From: Sphingomonas corticis
Lineage (GTDB): Bacteria > Pseudomonadota > Alphaproteobacteria > Sphingomonadales > Sphingomonadaceae
Assembly (NCBI RefSeq): GCF_012035195.1
Contig: NZ_JAAVJH010000006.1
Coordinates: 124,001 to 188,000, forward strand
Length of the DNA: 64,000 bases
Direction: 5' to 3'
Made by a program: the position numbers and the translations under genes. Shown here piece after piece: positions 48,280 through 58,055 of this stretch (positions within the stretch are counted from its first letter, which is position 1; each line of letters begins with the position of its first letter). The notes beneath the pieces are model-generated. The model ran no database searches and was not told the origin of the DNA. It was given only the letters and a program-made list of their open reading frames with translations.

Positions 48280-48720
48280 GGCGCCACGCTATCACTTCGA
48301 CGCGGCGACCGCGATCCTGCGCGTTTGCGAGTCACCCGGTTTCTCATCCAGTCTGCGGGTGAGCTTCCGGCGTTCATTCGGCCGCGATCTTGGCCACGGC
48401 AGCAGCATGTTCGACCGGCTTCAGCCAGGCGATGGGTGAGGACGGCTCTCGTTATTGTTCCGCCGCCAGGCCATTACAGGTCGAGCCCGTCGCGACCAGG
48501 AGAAGCGCGGAAGCGAGCGGTGCGACCTTCATGACATGCCATCCCCTGCGAGTTGGGGCTACAATGTGTGAGAGGCCCCGTCGGGCGCTCGTCAAGGAGC
48601 CGAAGCGTCGATCCCCGTTCTGAAGCTGCAAGTTATTGACACAGAACGCGATCTCAATTCCTTGAATGATTGGCGAGGGCGGCGGGGATCTGTCATGCGC
48701 CCGAAGGTTGAGGGTCCGAG
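48280..48720. other. 441-base stretch, mostly without a gene
   Basis: Apart from the 26-codon minus-strand reading frame listed separately (48452-48532), nothing with coding pattern is seen. Base composition near 48600-48720 (upstream of the kinase) is AT-richer than the window average, as expected for a promoter region; no clear -35/-10 pair stands out. Confidence 0.4.
48452..48532 (-). CDS. Tiny frame with signal-peptide/lipoprotein-like start (26 residues)
   Basis: ATG 48532 opens MKVAPLASALLLVATGSTCN, ending GLAAEQ at TAA 48452-48454. A Lys, a 12-residue hydrophobic core and a Cys give a lipoprotein-like leader, although GSTC is not an ideal lipobox. GGGGAT lies about 12 bases before the start. 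It could be a micro-lipoprotein of entericidin type or just the signal peptide left from a lost gene. Confidence 0.25.
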   Translation of the reverse strand: MKVAPLASALLLVATGSTCNGLAAEQ

Positions 48721-50622
48721 GTGGCGAAGAAGTCGAGCGGGATGGGAACGGCTTCGCTGAGTGAAGAGAAGGTCCGCGGTCTGCCGGGGTGCGGGGAGCG
48801 GCCCACGAGACTGGACGTTGTGGTGGGGGCCAGTGCGGTGTTCGTCCTCGTCCTCGGGAGCGTCGCGCTTCTGGGATGGTCGATCGGCGTTGGCGTCCTG
48901 ACGCGGCTCTACGCCTCGGGCAGTGCGATGCAGCCCCTGACGGCGGTCTGCGCTATGCTGGCAGGTCTGGCGGTCGCCGGGTCGGTGCGGTGGACGGGCC
49001 ATTGCATCCCCGATCGCCCGCTGGCCGCGCTCGTCCTCGCCCTGGCCGCGCAGACTCTCGCACAGCATTGGACGGGAGCCGACTTCGGCACCGATCATTT
49101 GCTGTTCGCCGCCTCCGTCGCCGCGCAGGGCGGCAGCTACGTCCATCCGGGACGCATGGCCGAGCCCACCGCGGCGGCGTTCGCGCTGATCGCGGTGGCG
49201 CTGCTCCTCATCCGCTCGGCGGATCGAGCGTCCGGTCTGATCCTTTCGGCCTGTGCGACGTCGGTCCTCCTCCTCGTGACGGTGGCGCTGCTTAGTCACC
49301 TCTATGCGATCGCGCCGCTCAGCGGCGTGCTGGGCTTTACCCAGGTCTCGATCCCGACGGCGCTGGCCCTCGGTGGCCTATCGGTCGGCGTGCTCGCGGC
49401 GCGGCCTGGCGGCGGGTGGGTCAGCCTACTTGTTGGCCGGAGCGTGGGTGCGTCCGCCGCACGATGGCTGCTGCCGGTAGTCATCCTCATCCCGGTCGGC
49501 GTTGCCGCACTGGCGCTGCGCGGTTCCCGGCTCGGGCTGTATCCGGGGGACTTCCGCATGGTGTTCACCACTGCGGTGACCGTTATCCTCTTGGCCGCGC
49601 TTGCGCTGTGGGGAACCCGGCAGCTGGACACGCTCGTCGCCGAGCGCAGGAGCGCGGAAGCGGTTCGCGAGAACGAAGCGACGCTGCGCGCCTTCTTCCA
49701 TACGGAGGGACTGCTCGCTTCGATCATCGAACGTCGCGGCAGCGACATGCGATACCTGACCGCCAACGCCGCGCTCGAGGAGCTCTTCGGCGGCGACGAC
49801 CTTGCCGGCAAGAACATCAGCGACGTTGATCCGGCGAGCGCCGACCCCGGGCTGCTCGAGCGGCTGCGGGCGATGGAGGCGGGCGGACCGCCGTCCAACG
49901 TGGAGCGATCGATCGAGACGGCGACGGGCACCCGGTGGTTCGCGGTGACGATCAGCCCCATCGCCGGCAGTCCGCCGGAAGCTCCGCGATTCGCAATGGC
50001 GGCTGTGGACATCACCGATCGCAAGCGCGGTGAGGCGCACCAGCGATTGTTGCTCGACGAGCTCAATCATCGGGTCAAGAACACGCTGGCGGTCGTCCAG
50101 AGCCTGGCGCAGCAATCCTTCAGGGGCGATCAGGCGACCCCGGCCGCGCGACGCGCATTCGAGGCGCGGCTGGCTGCGGTCGCGTCGGCCCACAACCTGC
50201 TGGTGCGCCAGGACTGGACCTCGGCGTCACTTCGTGTCCTCGCTGCGGAGGTCGCCGGTCCGGGATGCGGTGCCGACCGCGCGCGTATCGATCTCGACGG
50301 TCCGGATATTCTGCTGCCGCCTCCGACGGCTGTCTCGCTCGCGCTGGCCTTCCACGAGCTGTGCACCAACGCCGTCAAATACGGCTCCCTTTCCAACGAT
50401 GAAGGCCGTGTGACGCTTCGATGGACCGTTGCACCCGGAGATCCGAAGAGGCTTTGCATTACCTGGTCCGAGCATGGCGGCCCTCCCGTCACGCTGCCGG
50501 AGGCGCGAGGCTTCGGCTCGCGACTGATTGAGCGTGCGCTCTCGATGGAGCTTGGTGGTCCGGTCCAGATGCGCTTTCTCCCACACGGACTGATCTGCAC
50601 GATCAAGGCGCCGCTCGGTTGA
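48721..50622 (+). CDS. HWE-family sensor histidine kinase with PAS domain
   Basis: 633 residues. Eight hydrophobic helices span about 30-310 (a MASE1-like sensor region). A PAS-like segment follows (LRAFFHTEGLLASIIERRGS to AMAAVDITDRKRGE). The HWE signature is LLLDELNHRVKNTLAVVQSL with the phospho-His in NHRVKN, then FHELCTNAVKYGSLSN (N box), WSEHGGPPV with the HWE-type Trp-x-Glu, and GFGSRLIERAL. HWE kinases lack the normal F box and often signal light, general stress or metals. GTG 48721; ATG 48742 is also in frame. No response regulator is adjacent. Confidence 0.88.
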   Translation: MAKKSSGMGTASLSEEKVRGLPGCGERPTRLDVVVGASAVFVLVLGSVALLGWSIGVGVLTRLYASGSAMQPLTAVCAMLAGLAVAGSVRWTGHCIPDRPLAALVLALAAQTLAQHWTGADFGTDHLLFAASVAAQGGSYVHPGRMAEPTAAAFALIAVALLLIRSADRASGLILSACATSVLLLVTVALLSHLYAIAPLSGVLGFTQVSIPTALALGGLSVGVLAARPGGGWVSLLVGRSVGASAARWLLPVVILIPVGVAALALRGSRLGLYPGDFRMVFTTAVTVILLAALALWGTRQLDTLVAERRSAEAVRENEATLRAFFHTEGLLASIIERRGSDMRYLTANAALEELFGGDDLAGKNISDVDPASADPGLLERLRAMEAGGPPSNVERSIETATGTRWFAVTISPIAGSPPEAPRFAMAAVDITDRKRGEAHQRLLLDELNHRVKNTLAVVQSLAQQSFRGDQATPAARRAFEARLAAVASAHNLLVRQDWTSASLRVLAAEVAGPGCGADRARIDLDGPDILLPPPTAVSLALAFHELCTNAVKYGSLSNDEGRVTLRWTVAPGDPKRLCITWSEHGGPPVTLPEARGFGSRLIERALSMELGGPVQMRFLPHGLICTIKAPLG

Positions 50623-50916
50623 CGCGAGGAGCCGAGATCGCTTCCGGCTCTCTGCTCGTTTGCCTCGCAGAAGCACGACCTCCACGACGCGAGCGAGAAG
50701 AACTTCGCCACGGCGAGTTCGCGCCCACTGCGAACCTGAATGGGTGTCCGATTCCGGCATTCGGTTCAGGTTCCTCGAAGGTCCGCATCTGGGTCATCCC
50801 TGGTGGCTGCGCCGTGCTGCAGGCACCAGGTTGGCTTTGGACGTCGAGGTGTGAAATCGGCTGTACGGCGCTGCGAGTGGCTAATAAGACCGCTGCCTCA
50901 TCACGCGGGATATGTC

Positions 50917-51861
50917 ATGGTCTTCCGTCACGCATTGCCGCTAGCGCTGTCACTCGCGTCGGGGCCGACGCTGGCGCAAGGCTCCATGGAGCAGGCACGG
51001 GCGGTTGCCGGAAAGCCGGCGCGCGCGCCGCAGCGCCTGACCTTGGTCGACGTACCCCGCGCGACAGGCAAGGCGACGCCGCTGTTCGACGGCCACAACC
51101 TTACTGGATGGACGCCTTGGCTTGGCTATGCCGACCCGGCGATCACCTATCGCGCCACTGCGGCGGACAAACCGATCGGCATCAGCCGCGACATGTCAGC
51201 CGACTTTGCGGTGCGGCAGGTGGATGGCGGCCCCGCGATCTGGGTGAAGGGACAGACTTGGGGCAGCCTGGTGCACCAAGCCGATCTGGCCAACTATCAC
51301 CTGCGGCTTGAGTACAAATGGGGAAAGCAGACTTGGGCGCCGCGTGAGACCCAGCCGCCCAACAACGGCCTCCTCTACCACACGCATGGCAGGCCAGGCG
51401 ACGTGTTCGGGACGTGGCGACCGTCGGTCGAGTTCGAGATCATAAAGGGCTCCACGGGGATGATCGTGATGGTCGGCACGCAGACGCGGGCACACGCCGA
51501 CGTGTCGTTCGATCCAACGCTGATCGCGCCCTATCTCCGCTACCGTCTGGGCGGACGCAGCGTGGAGATGATCAACGGTACGCCGACGTGGAACGTCGAA
51601 GCTGCCACCGATGCTGAACGTCCCACGGGCGCGTGGAACACGCTCGACCTCTATGTGCTCGGCGACCGGGCGGTGCATGTCGTGAACGGCGTCCCGGTAG
51701 CGGAAGTGCGCAACATGGCCACGATTGCCGCCGACGGCGTGCGCCGTCCGCTCACGCACGGACAGATCCAGCTGCAATCCGAGGGCGCGGAGACCTGGTT
51801 TCGCAACATCTACGTGGAGCCGATCCGATCGTTGCCACGGATCGTAGCGTCGGGGGGCTGA
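50917..51861 (+). CDS. DUF1080 (3-keto-disaccharide hydrolase-type) secreted protein
   Basis: 314 residues. Signal peptide VFRHALPLALSLASGPTLAQ, then TPLFDGHNLTGWTPWLGYAD, the start of the concanavalin-like DUF1080 fold (pattern LFdGkdl.gW), ADLANYHLRLEYKWG, NNGLLYHTHG, PSVEFEIIKG, and the end GQIQLQSEGAETWFRNIYV(E/R)PI, all standard. Members bind or cleave sugars; 3-keto-glycoside hydrolysis has been shown for some. ATG 50917 chosen for the signal peptide. Followed after 3 bases by GH51, so an arabinose- or xylose-containing substrate is plausible. The 294 bases upstream show no gene. Confidence 0.82.
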   Translation: MVFRHALPLALSLASGPTLAQGSMEQARAVAGKPARAPQRLTLVDVPRATGKATPLFDGHNLTGWTPWLGYADPAITYRATAADKPIGISRDMSADFAVRQVDGGPAIWVKGQTWGSLVHQADLANYHLRLEYKWGKQTWAPRETQPPNNGLLYHTHGRPGDVFGTWRPSVEFEIIKGSTGMIVMVGTQTRAHADVSFDPTLIAPYLRYRLGGRSVEMINGTPTWNVEAATDAERPTGAWNTLDLYVLGDRAVHVVNGVPVAEVRNMATIAADGVRRPLTHGQIQLQSEGAETWFRNIYVEPIRSLPRIVASGG

Positions 51862-51864
51862 GTA

Positions 51865-53550
51865 GTGGCAGGCTCAGGCATCGACCGACGAAGCAGGAGC
51901 AGGTCAACGATCTACGCCTCTGCTGGAGGTGCGCGCGGCATCAGAACGCTTCTTGGGGCGTCGATTGCGGCGGCGATCACTTGCACGGCCGCATCGGCGC
52001 AACAGGCCGCGTTGACGGTCGCCGTCACGGTCAAGGCCGACGGCACCGGCCCACGCATCGACCGCAACATCTTCGGACAGTTCGCCGAGAACCTGGGCAC
52101 GGGCATCTATGGCGGCGTGTGGGTGGGCGAGGGCTCGCCGATCCCGAACGTTCGCGGCATCCGCAGCGACGTCGTCACCGCGCTGAAGGCGCTAAGGGTG
52201 CCGAGCGTCCGCTGGCCCGGCGGCTGCTTCGCCGACGAATATCATTGGCGCGATGGCGTCGGCCCACGCGCGAAACGCGCGGTCACGGTCAACGGCAGCT
52301 GGGGCAACGCGCTCGAGAAGAACGACTTCGGAACCGACGAATTCTTCGACTTCATCGGACAGATCGGGTCCGAGGCCTATATTTCCGTGAACATGGGCTC
52401 CGGCAGCGTCAAGGAAGCCGCCGACTGGATGGCGTACATGACCGCAGACGCCGGCACGACCGCGGGTGCGGAGCGGGCCGCCAACGGGCATTCCGCGCCG
52501 TACCGCGTCAAGTTCCTGGGGCTCGGCAACGAAAGCTGGAGCTGCGGCGGCGCGTACACACCTGATTACTATGTCGACGAGCTGAAGCGCTACGCCCGCT
52601 TCGCGCGCAACCTGAACGTGGAGCAGAACGGGACCGACAACCCCGCCGGCGGATCGATCGCGGGATCTGACCCGATGCGGCGTATCGCGGTCGGACCAGG
52701 GACGCTCGACACCGCCTATACCGACGCGGTCATGCGCGCATGGAAGGCGCGCGATTGGGCGTGGAGCATCGAAGGGCTGTCGATGCATCAATATACCTGG
52801 GTCGCCTGGCCGCCCAGCTATGCCAGCATCGGCTTCGGCGAGCGCGAGTATGCGACGCTCGTCAAGGATACGCTGAAGATGGAGGACATGATCCGCATCC
52901 ATTCGGCGGTGATGGACAAATACGATCCCGACAAGAAGGTGCCGCTGGTCATCGACGAATGGGGGGTGTGGCTGCAAAAGCTGCCGGGCAGTCGCGACGG
53001 CTTTCTTCAGCAGCAGAATTCTATCCGCGACGCCATCATCGCCTCGATCAACCTCAACATGTTCGCGCGCCACGCCGATCGAGTCCGCATGGCCGCGATC
53101 GCGCAGATGGTGAACGTGCTTCAGGCGATGATCCTGACGGACGGGGCGAAGATGGTGCTGACGCCCACCTATCATCTGTTCAGGATGTACGTGCCGTTTC
53201 AGGATGCGAGGCGGCTGCCGATCACCTTCGATGCCGGCACCTATCGCTTCGGCGACGTCGTTCTGCCGCGCGTCGACGCGATCGCCGCGCGCGGCACCGA
53301 CGGCAAGCTGTGGATCGCGCTGACCAACGTCGATCCCGGCCGACCCGTCACGATCGACGTGCGCATCGACGCAGCCCGCGTCCGTGCGGCGACGGGCACC
53401 GTGCTGACCGCGGATCGCGTCGATGCGATCAACAGCTACGACCGGCCCGACACGGTCGTCCCGCGCCCGATCGCCGCCCGCGTCCATCAAGGCCGGATCG
53501 CGATCACCCTGCCGCCGAAGTCGGTGACGGTGCTGTCGGCCGCCGAATAG
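51865..53550 (+). CDS. Alpha-L-arabinofuranosidase, GH51
   Basis: 561 residues. DRNIFGQFAENLGTGIYGGV at the start of the catalytic region, VRWPGGCFADEYHWRDGVGP, acid/base Glu in LGLGNESWSCGG (about residue 219) and nucleophile Glu in VIDEWGVW (about 370) are GH51 hallmarks. An N-terminal hydrophobic stretch (LLGASIAAAITCTAASAQ) suggests export, the Gln-rich start after ASA. The enzyme removes arabinofuranosyl side chains from arabinan or arabinoxylan. GTG 51865 has GGGGGGCTG 6-14 bases upstream. Only 3 bases follow the DUF1080 stop, so they are co-transcribed. Confidence 0.9.
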   Translation: MAGSGIDRRSRSRSTIYASAGGARGIRTLLGASIAAAITCTAASAQQAALTVAVTVKADGTGPRIDRNIFGQFAENLGTGIYGGVWVGEGSPIPNVRGIRSDVVTALKALRVPSVRWPGGCFADEYHWRDGVGPRAKRAVTVNGSWGNALEKNDFGTDEFFDFIGQIGSEAYISVNMGSGSVKEAADWMAYMTADAGTTAGAERAANGHSAPYRVKFLGLGNESWSCGGAYTPDYYVDELKRYARFARNLNVEQNGTDNPAGGSIAGSDPMRRIAVGPGTLDTAYTDAVMRAWKARDWAWSIEGLSMHQYTWVAWPPSYASIGFGEREYATLVKDTLKMEDMIRIHSAVMDKYDPDKKVPLVIDEWGVWLQKLPGSRDGFLQQQNSIRDAIIASINLNMFARHADRVRMAAIAQMVNVLQAMILTDGAKMVLTPTYHLFRMYVPFQDARRLPITFDAGTYRFGDVVLPRVDAIAARGTDGKLWIALTNVDPGRPVTIDVRIDAARVRAATGTVLTADRVDAINSYDRPDTVVPRPIAARVHQGRIAITLPPKSVTVLSAAE

Positions 53551-53559
53551 CGACGCCGA

Positions 53560-54639
<1,080 letters not shown>

Positions 54640-54922
54640 GGCGGCTCCTTCTCGACGACGTAACGCACGACGGCGTGCGCGTTTCAACGTGACACGCTCG
54701 GCCCGGCCGCTCTCGCGCGCTTCCCCGCAAACCGTGCGTCCCCTACGCTCTCGCCCGGCTCGCCTCGTCACTCCGGGTGATCCCCAGACGCGACATGAAC
54801 CGGGTTGGCGGTTTCGCCGGCGCAGAACGCAGAACTCACCGAAGCGGGGGCCTGGTGGGTCGACGACGCAGAGAGGGCGTGAACCGCCGGAGAAGGCAGC
54901 CGTGTCGCCGCAAAGGAACGTG

Positions 54923-55849
54923 TCAGCGAGGCGCTGTCGTCCAGCCGTGCATCGTCATCCACCGCACGAAGGCGTCGAACCAGCCGGTGCTGGTCGTTGG
55001 CTTTTGATACATGCCGAACCCGTGCCCGCCCTGTTCATACAGGTGGAACTCCACCGGTCGCTTCGCCGCGCGCCAGCGCTCGATCAGGCCGAAGCCGTCG
55101 TTGGAGAACAGCGGATCGTCGGCGGCCAGCGCGACGAACAGGGGAGGCGCGTCGCCGGGAACGGTCAGCGGGCCGAGCGGTCCGTAGATGGTGGCGAGGA
55201 AGGCGGGCTTCGCGTCATTGCCGGACAGTACCGTGGCAAGCGTCAACATCGCTCCAGCGGAGAAGCCCGCCATGCCGATGCGCGCCTTGTCCACCCGCCA
55301 TTCCCCGGCGCGTGCGCGCACGAGAGCGAAGGCGGCGCGGGCGTCCGCAACCTGCGGAGCGAGACGGGGCGTCTGCTGCTCCGGCGTGGGGCGAGGGGCG
55401 CGGGCGGTGTCGGCGAACATCTGCGTCATCGATCGTTCAAACGCCGGCAGCTGAGCCGGTGTCTGGTTCAGCCGATATTTCAGCACGAACGCAGCGACTC
55501 CACGGGAGGCGAGCGCCCTCGCGACGTCGAACCCCTCATTGTCCATCGACAGCGACCGGAACCCGCCACCGGGAGCGATGATGACCGCGGTGCCCGTCGA
55601 CCTCTTCGCGTCCGGCAGAAATGGGGTGAGCGTTGCGCGGGTCACGTTGCGCGCGAAGCGGCTGCCATATTGCGTGTGCCACGTCTCCGCAGCCGAGGCG
55701 CCTGGCAACACACCGGTCTCGAGCGGGATCGCGCCCGGCTGCGCCGGAGTGGCGATCGGACGCATACGGTCGTCCTGTGCGGTGGCGGGCGGTGCCAGCG
55801 CGCAGGACAGCGAAAAGAAGATTGCAGCGAGCGTGCCTTTGCCGTTCAT
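54923..55849 (-). CDS. Secreted alpha/beta-hydrolase, acetyl-xylan-esterase/BD-FAE-like
   Basis: 308 residues. Signal peptide NGKGTLAAIFFSLSCALAPP ATAQ, then AVIIAPGGGFRSLSMDNEGF (oxyanion), GMAGFSAGAMLTLATVL (nucleophile Ser in GFSAG), ALAADDPLFSNDGF (Asp) and EQGGHGFGMY (His). This wording is typical of secreted esterases in plant-polysaccharide loci that remove acetyl or feruloyl groups. Its start overlaps the GH43 stop (ATGA at 55846-55849), so it is the second gene of that operon. Specificity is inferred from context. Confidence 0.82.
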   Translation of the reverse strand: MNGKGTLAAIFFSLSCALAPPATAQDDRMRPIATPAQPGAIPLETGVLPGASAAETWHTQYGSRFARNVTRATLTPFLPDAKRSTGTAVIIAPGGGFRSLSMDNEGFDVARALASRGVAAFVLKYRLNQTPAQLPAFERSMTQMFADTARAPRPTPEQQTPRLAPQVADARAAFALVRARAGEWRVDKARIGMAGFSAGAMLTLATVLSGNDAKPAFLATIYGPLGPLTVPGDAPPLFVALAADDPLFSNDGFGLIERWRAAKRPVEFHLYEQGGHGFGMYQKPTTSTGWFDAFVRWMTMHGWTTAPR

Positions 55850-56850
55850 CGTTGCCCTCGCACCGATTGCGTTGATGCCTTCCGATCGTCCTGCACGATC
55901 GGCCGTATCGTCCCATCCCTGTTGTACGCCAGGGGGTAGACCGTCACCGCGCGCCGCCCCACCGCGCCGCTCTGGTCGCCGATCGCGATGTCCGCATTGT
56001 GCGCGAACAGATACCAACGGCCGCGGAACTCGACGATGCCGGGGTGGATCGTGAAGCTGTACCTGCCCGATCCAGTCAGCAGCCCGCGTGGTGTCCAGGG
56101 GCCCTGGATCGACGGGGCCGTTGCGTACGACACGTGCTCGTCACGCTGGGTGCGGCGGTCGAGCGAAGCATAGGTGAGATAGTAGAGCCCGTCGCGCTTG
56201 TGCAGCCACGGCCCTTCCTCGAAGAACGGCGGCGTGATCTCCGTGATCGGTCCGTCGATCTCGATCATGTTGGGCTTCAGTTTCGCGAGGTAGCACTGGC
56301 GGTTGCCCCAGGCGATCCACGTGATCCCGTCATCGTCTGTAAAGACGGTCGGATCGATGTCCTCCCAACTGTGCGTGCCCTTGGGCGTCATCTGATTGGT
56401 GATGAGTGCGCTACCCTTGGCGTCGACGAAGGGGCCGGTCGGCGTATCCGCCACCGCCACGCCGATCGCCTTGCCGGGGTGCGTGCCGTCGTGTTCGACC
56501 GCGGCGTAGAACCAGAACCGGCCGTCCTTGCGGATCACCTGCGAGGCCCAAGCGTCCTGCTTGGCCCAACGGAAGTCCGCGACCCTCATGACTGGGCCGT
56601 GATCGACCCAGCGCTTCATGTCCTTTGTCGAGAAAACCAGCCAATCGCGCATGTTGAACATCTGGTCACGCTCGGCTTCGTCGTGGCCGGTGTAGAGGTA
56701 CAGGGCGTCGCCGACGACCAGCGGCGCGGGATCGGCGGTGAACTTGTCGCGGATAATGGGATTGCGGCTGGGTTGATCGGCGAGCGCCACGGGCGCAACC
56801 GCCACAGCCCCCGCGACCAGCAGGCCTAAGGCTAGCGCAATTCCTCGCAT
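55846..56850 (-). CDS. Glycoside hydrolase family 43 (beta-xylosidase/arabinofuranosidase type)
   Basis: 334 residues with a signal peptide RGIALALGLLVAGAVAVAPVALAD. The GH43 triad is visible: general base Asp in FTADPAPLVVGDALYLYTGH, transition-state Asp in DIDPTVFTDDDGITWIAWGN, and acid Glu in PPFFEEGPWLHKRDGLYYL. Five-bladed propeller of family length. It would cleave xylosyl or arabinofuranosyl linkages. ATG 56850 follows GGGAGCGAGAGG. A LacI-type operator lies 57 bases upstream of the start. Confidence 0.9.
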   Translation of the reverse strand: MRGIALALGLLVAGAVAVAPVALADQPSRNPIIRDKFTADPAPLVVGDALYLYTGHDEAERDQMFNMRDWLVFSTKDMKRWVDHGPVMRVADFRWAKQDAWASQVIRKDGRFWFYAAVEHDGTHPGKAIGVAVADTPTGPFVDAKGSALITNQMTPKGTHSWEDIDPTVFTDDDGITWIAWGNRQCYLAKLKPNMIEIDGPITEITPPFFEEGPWLHKRDGLYYLTYASLDRRTQRDEHVSYATAPSIQGPWTPRGLLTGSGRYSFTIHPGIVEFRGRWYLFAHNADIAIGDQSGAVGRRAVTVYPLAYNRDGTIRPIVQDDRKASTQSVRGQR

Positions 56851-56906
56851 CCTCTCGCTCCCTTGTGGACAGCGTATCATTCGACGAGGTCGAAGCTACA
56901 GCGAGG

Positions 56907-56920
56907 TGTTAACGATAACA
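56907..56920. promoter_or_regulatory. LacI-family operator before the GH43-esterase operon
   Basis: TGTTAACGATAACA is an inverted repeat (TGTTA / TAACA) around a central CG, the format of LacI/GalR-family sites. It lies in the leader of the GH43 operon on the minus strand. No LacI-type gene is in the window, so the regulator is elsewhere. Confidence 0.5.
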
Positions 56921-57197
56921 AGGGGAAGCGAGCTTTATGGCCGTCGGCGTTTCTCACGGCGTCTGGGAAAGGTGCCGTTGGTCGACCCGCGTCGTTTTGA
57001 GCCATCCGATAGGAACGTGGCTGATGATCGTCATCCGCGATCGCACCCGGCCGCTCCCACGAGAGCGTCGCAGCCTGGACGAGGACGTCACCCGACGACC
57101 TGCGGATGATAGTTGAAGGACTGGCAGACGTGCGAAGATGCGCCGACGCCGCCGAACCGCCGGATTGTGTCTGGCCAGCCTTGGGTGGCCGCGCAAC
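56921..57197. other. 277-base stretch without a recognised gene
   Basis: Between the operator and the small frame at 57198-57323 nothing with a start, ribosome site and coding bias was found on either strand. The composition is more mixed than in neighbouring genes, so it may be remnant sequence plus the distal promoter of the GH43 operon. Confidence 0.4.
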
Positions 57198-57323
57198 TTA
57201 GCCCGCGGTGAACTCCGCAGCCATTGCTTCAAAAGCGTCGCGAAGAACCTCGTCGAAGGACCGGGTGCCGTTCTCGCGGTTGAAGGCCTTGGACGCGAGG
57301 CGGGTGGCGCCGACGGCAACCAT
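57198..57323 (-). CDS. Small hypothetical protein (41 residues) behind the methyltransferase
   Basis: From ATG 57323 the minus strand reads MVAVGATRLASKAFNRENGT, then RSFDEVLRDAFEAMAAEFTAG, ending at TAA 57198. Third positions are mostly G/C and the second half forms a clean amphipathic helix, so it looks like real coding sequence. GTG 57332 is an alternative start. It is in the same frame as the methyltransferase and begins 12 codons after that gene's TGA. I do not recognise the family; it could be a separate micro-gene or the tail of a protein cut by the TGA. Confidence 0.45.
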   Translation of the reverse strand: MVAVGATRLASKAFNRENGTRSFDEVLRDAFEAMAAEFTAG

Positions 57324-57359
57324 CGCTACCACCCGCAGTGGCGTTTCTCGCTCAGCCGC

Positions 57360-58055
57360 TCAGCATCTCGCGATCCATCCGCGCCATGTGAAAGCGGCAT
57401 AGAACGCTTCGGTCTCGCCGAAGCCGGCTTCGAACAGACACGCCTCGTCGTCTTCCGGTGTCAGCAGCGTCAGGCTGTTCCCGACGGCGGTGTGCGCCTG
57501 TTCGACCTCCGCCGGATTGGCGCCGGATGCTAGCGCATAGGCGGCGTAGCGGGCGAGCCACTTGCCGCGCGCCGGTTCGTCCTGCGGAAAGCTTGCGTGC
57601 GCCACGACCAAGGGGGCGCCCGGCCGAAGACGGCGCCGGATCTCGGCCAGCGTGCGGACGCGCTCCTCCCTTGGTAGAAAGTGAAGGGTCAGCAGGCAGG
57701 TGGCGGCGTCGAACGGGCCGGCGGGGGCGGCGTCGATCGTGCCCTCGACCAAGACGGTACGCGTGGCATCGGCACCGAGAGCCGCCCGCGCGAGATCGAG
57801 CATCGGCCCGGCGGGATCGACGCCGGTGAAGCGCCATGCCGGCTGCAGCTGCGCCAGCGCTTTCAGCTCGAGCCCGCCGCCCGCTCCCAGCACCAGCACG
57901 TGGGCGTCGGCCGGCGCCTGCTCGGCTAGGAGCACGCCTGCCATGCGCTGCACAGCCTTATATCCCGGCATGTAGCGCGGCGGCCCCTCGGCATAGGCGG
58001 CGACGCGTTCCGGGTCGGCGAACATGTCGAGGAAGGCCTGATTGGCGTCAGCCAT
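57360..58055 (-). CDS. Class I SAM-dependent methyltransferase
   Basis: 231 residues. Motif I HVLVLGAGGGLELKALAQLQ (about 51-70), motif II RFTGVDPAGPMLDLA with Asp for the SAM ribose, and post-I EERVRTLAEIRRRLRPGAPL. PPRYMPGYKAVQRMAGVLLA near the start resembles small-molecule or cmoA-like methyltransferases. Target unknown. Its ATG 58055 overlaps the end of the upstream DUF3526 permease gene by 8 bases, so it is the last known member of the ABC operon. Confidence 0.8.
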   Translation of the reverse strand: MADANQAFLDMFADPERVAAYAEGPPRYMPGYKAVQRMAGVLLAEQAPADAHVLVLGAGGGLELKALAQLQPAWRFTGVDPAGPMLDLARAALGADATRTVLVEGTIDAAPAGPFDAATCLLTLHFLPREERVRTLAEIRRRLRPGAPLVVAHASFPQDEPARGKWLARYAAYALASGANPAEVEQAHTAVGNSLTLLTPEDDEACLFEAGFGETEAFYAAFTWRGWIARC

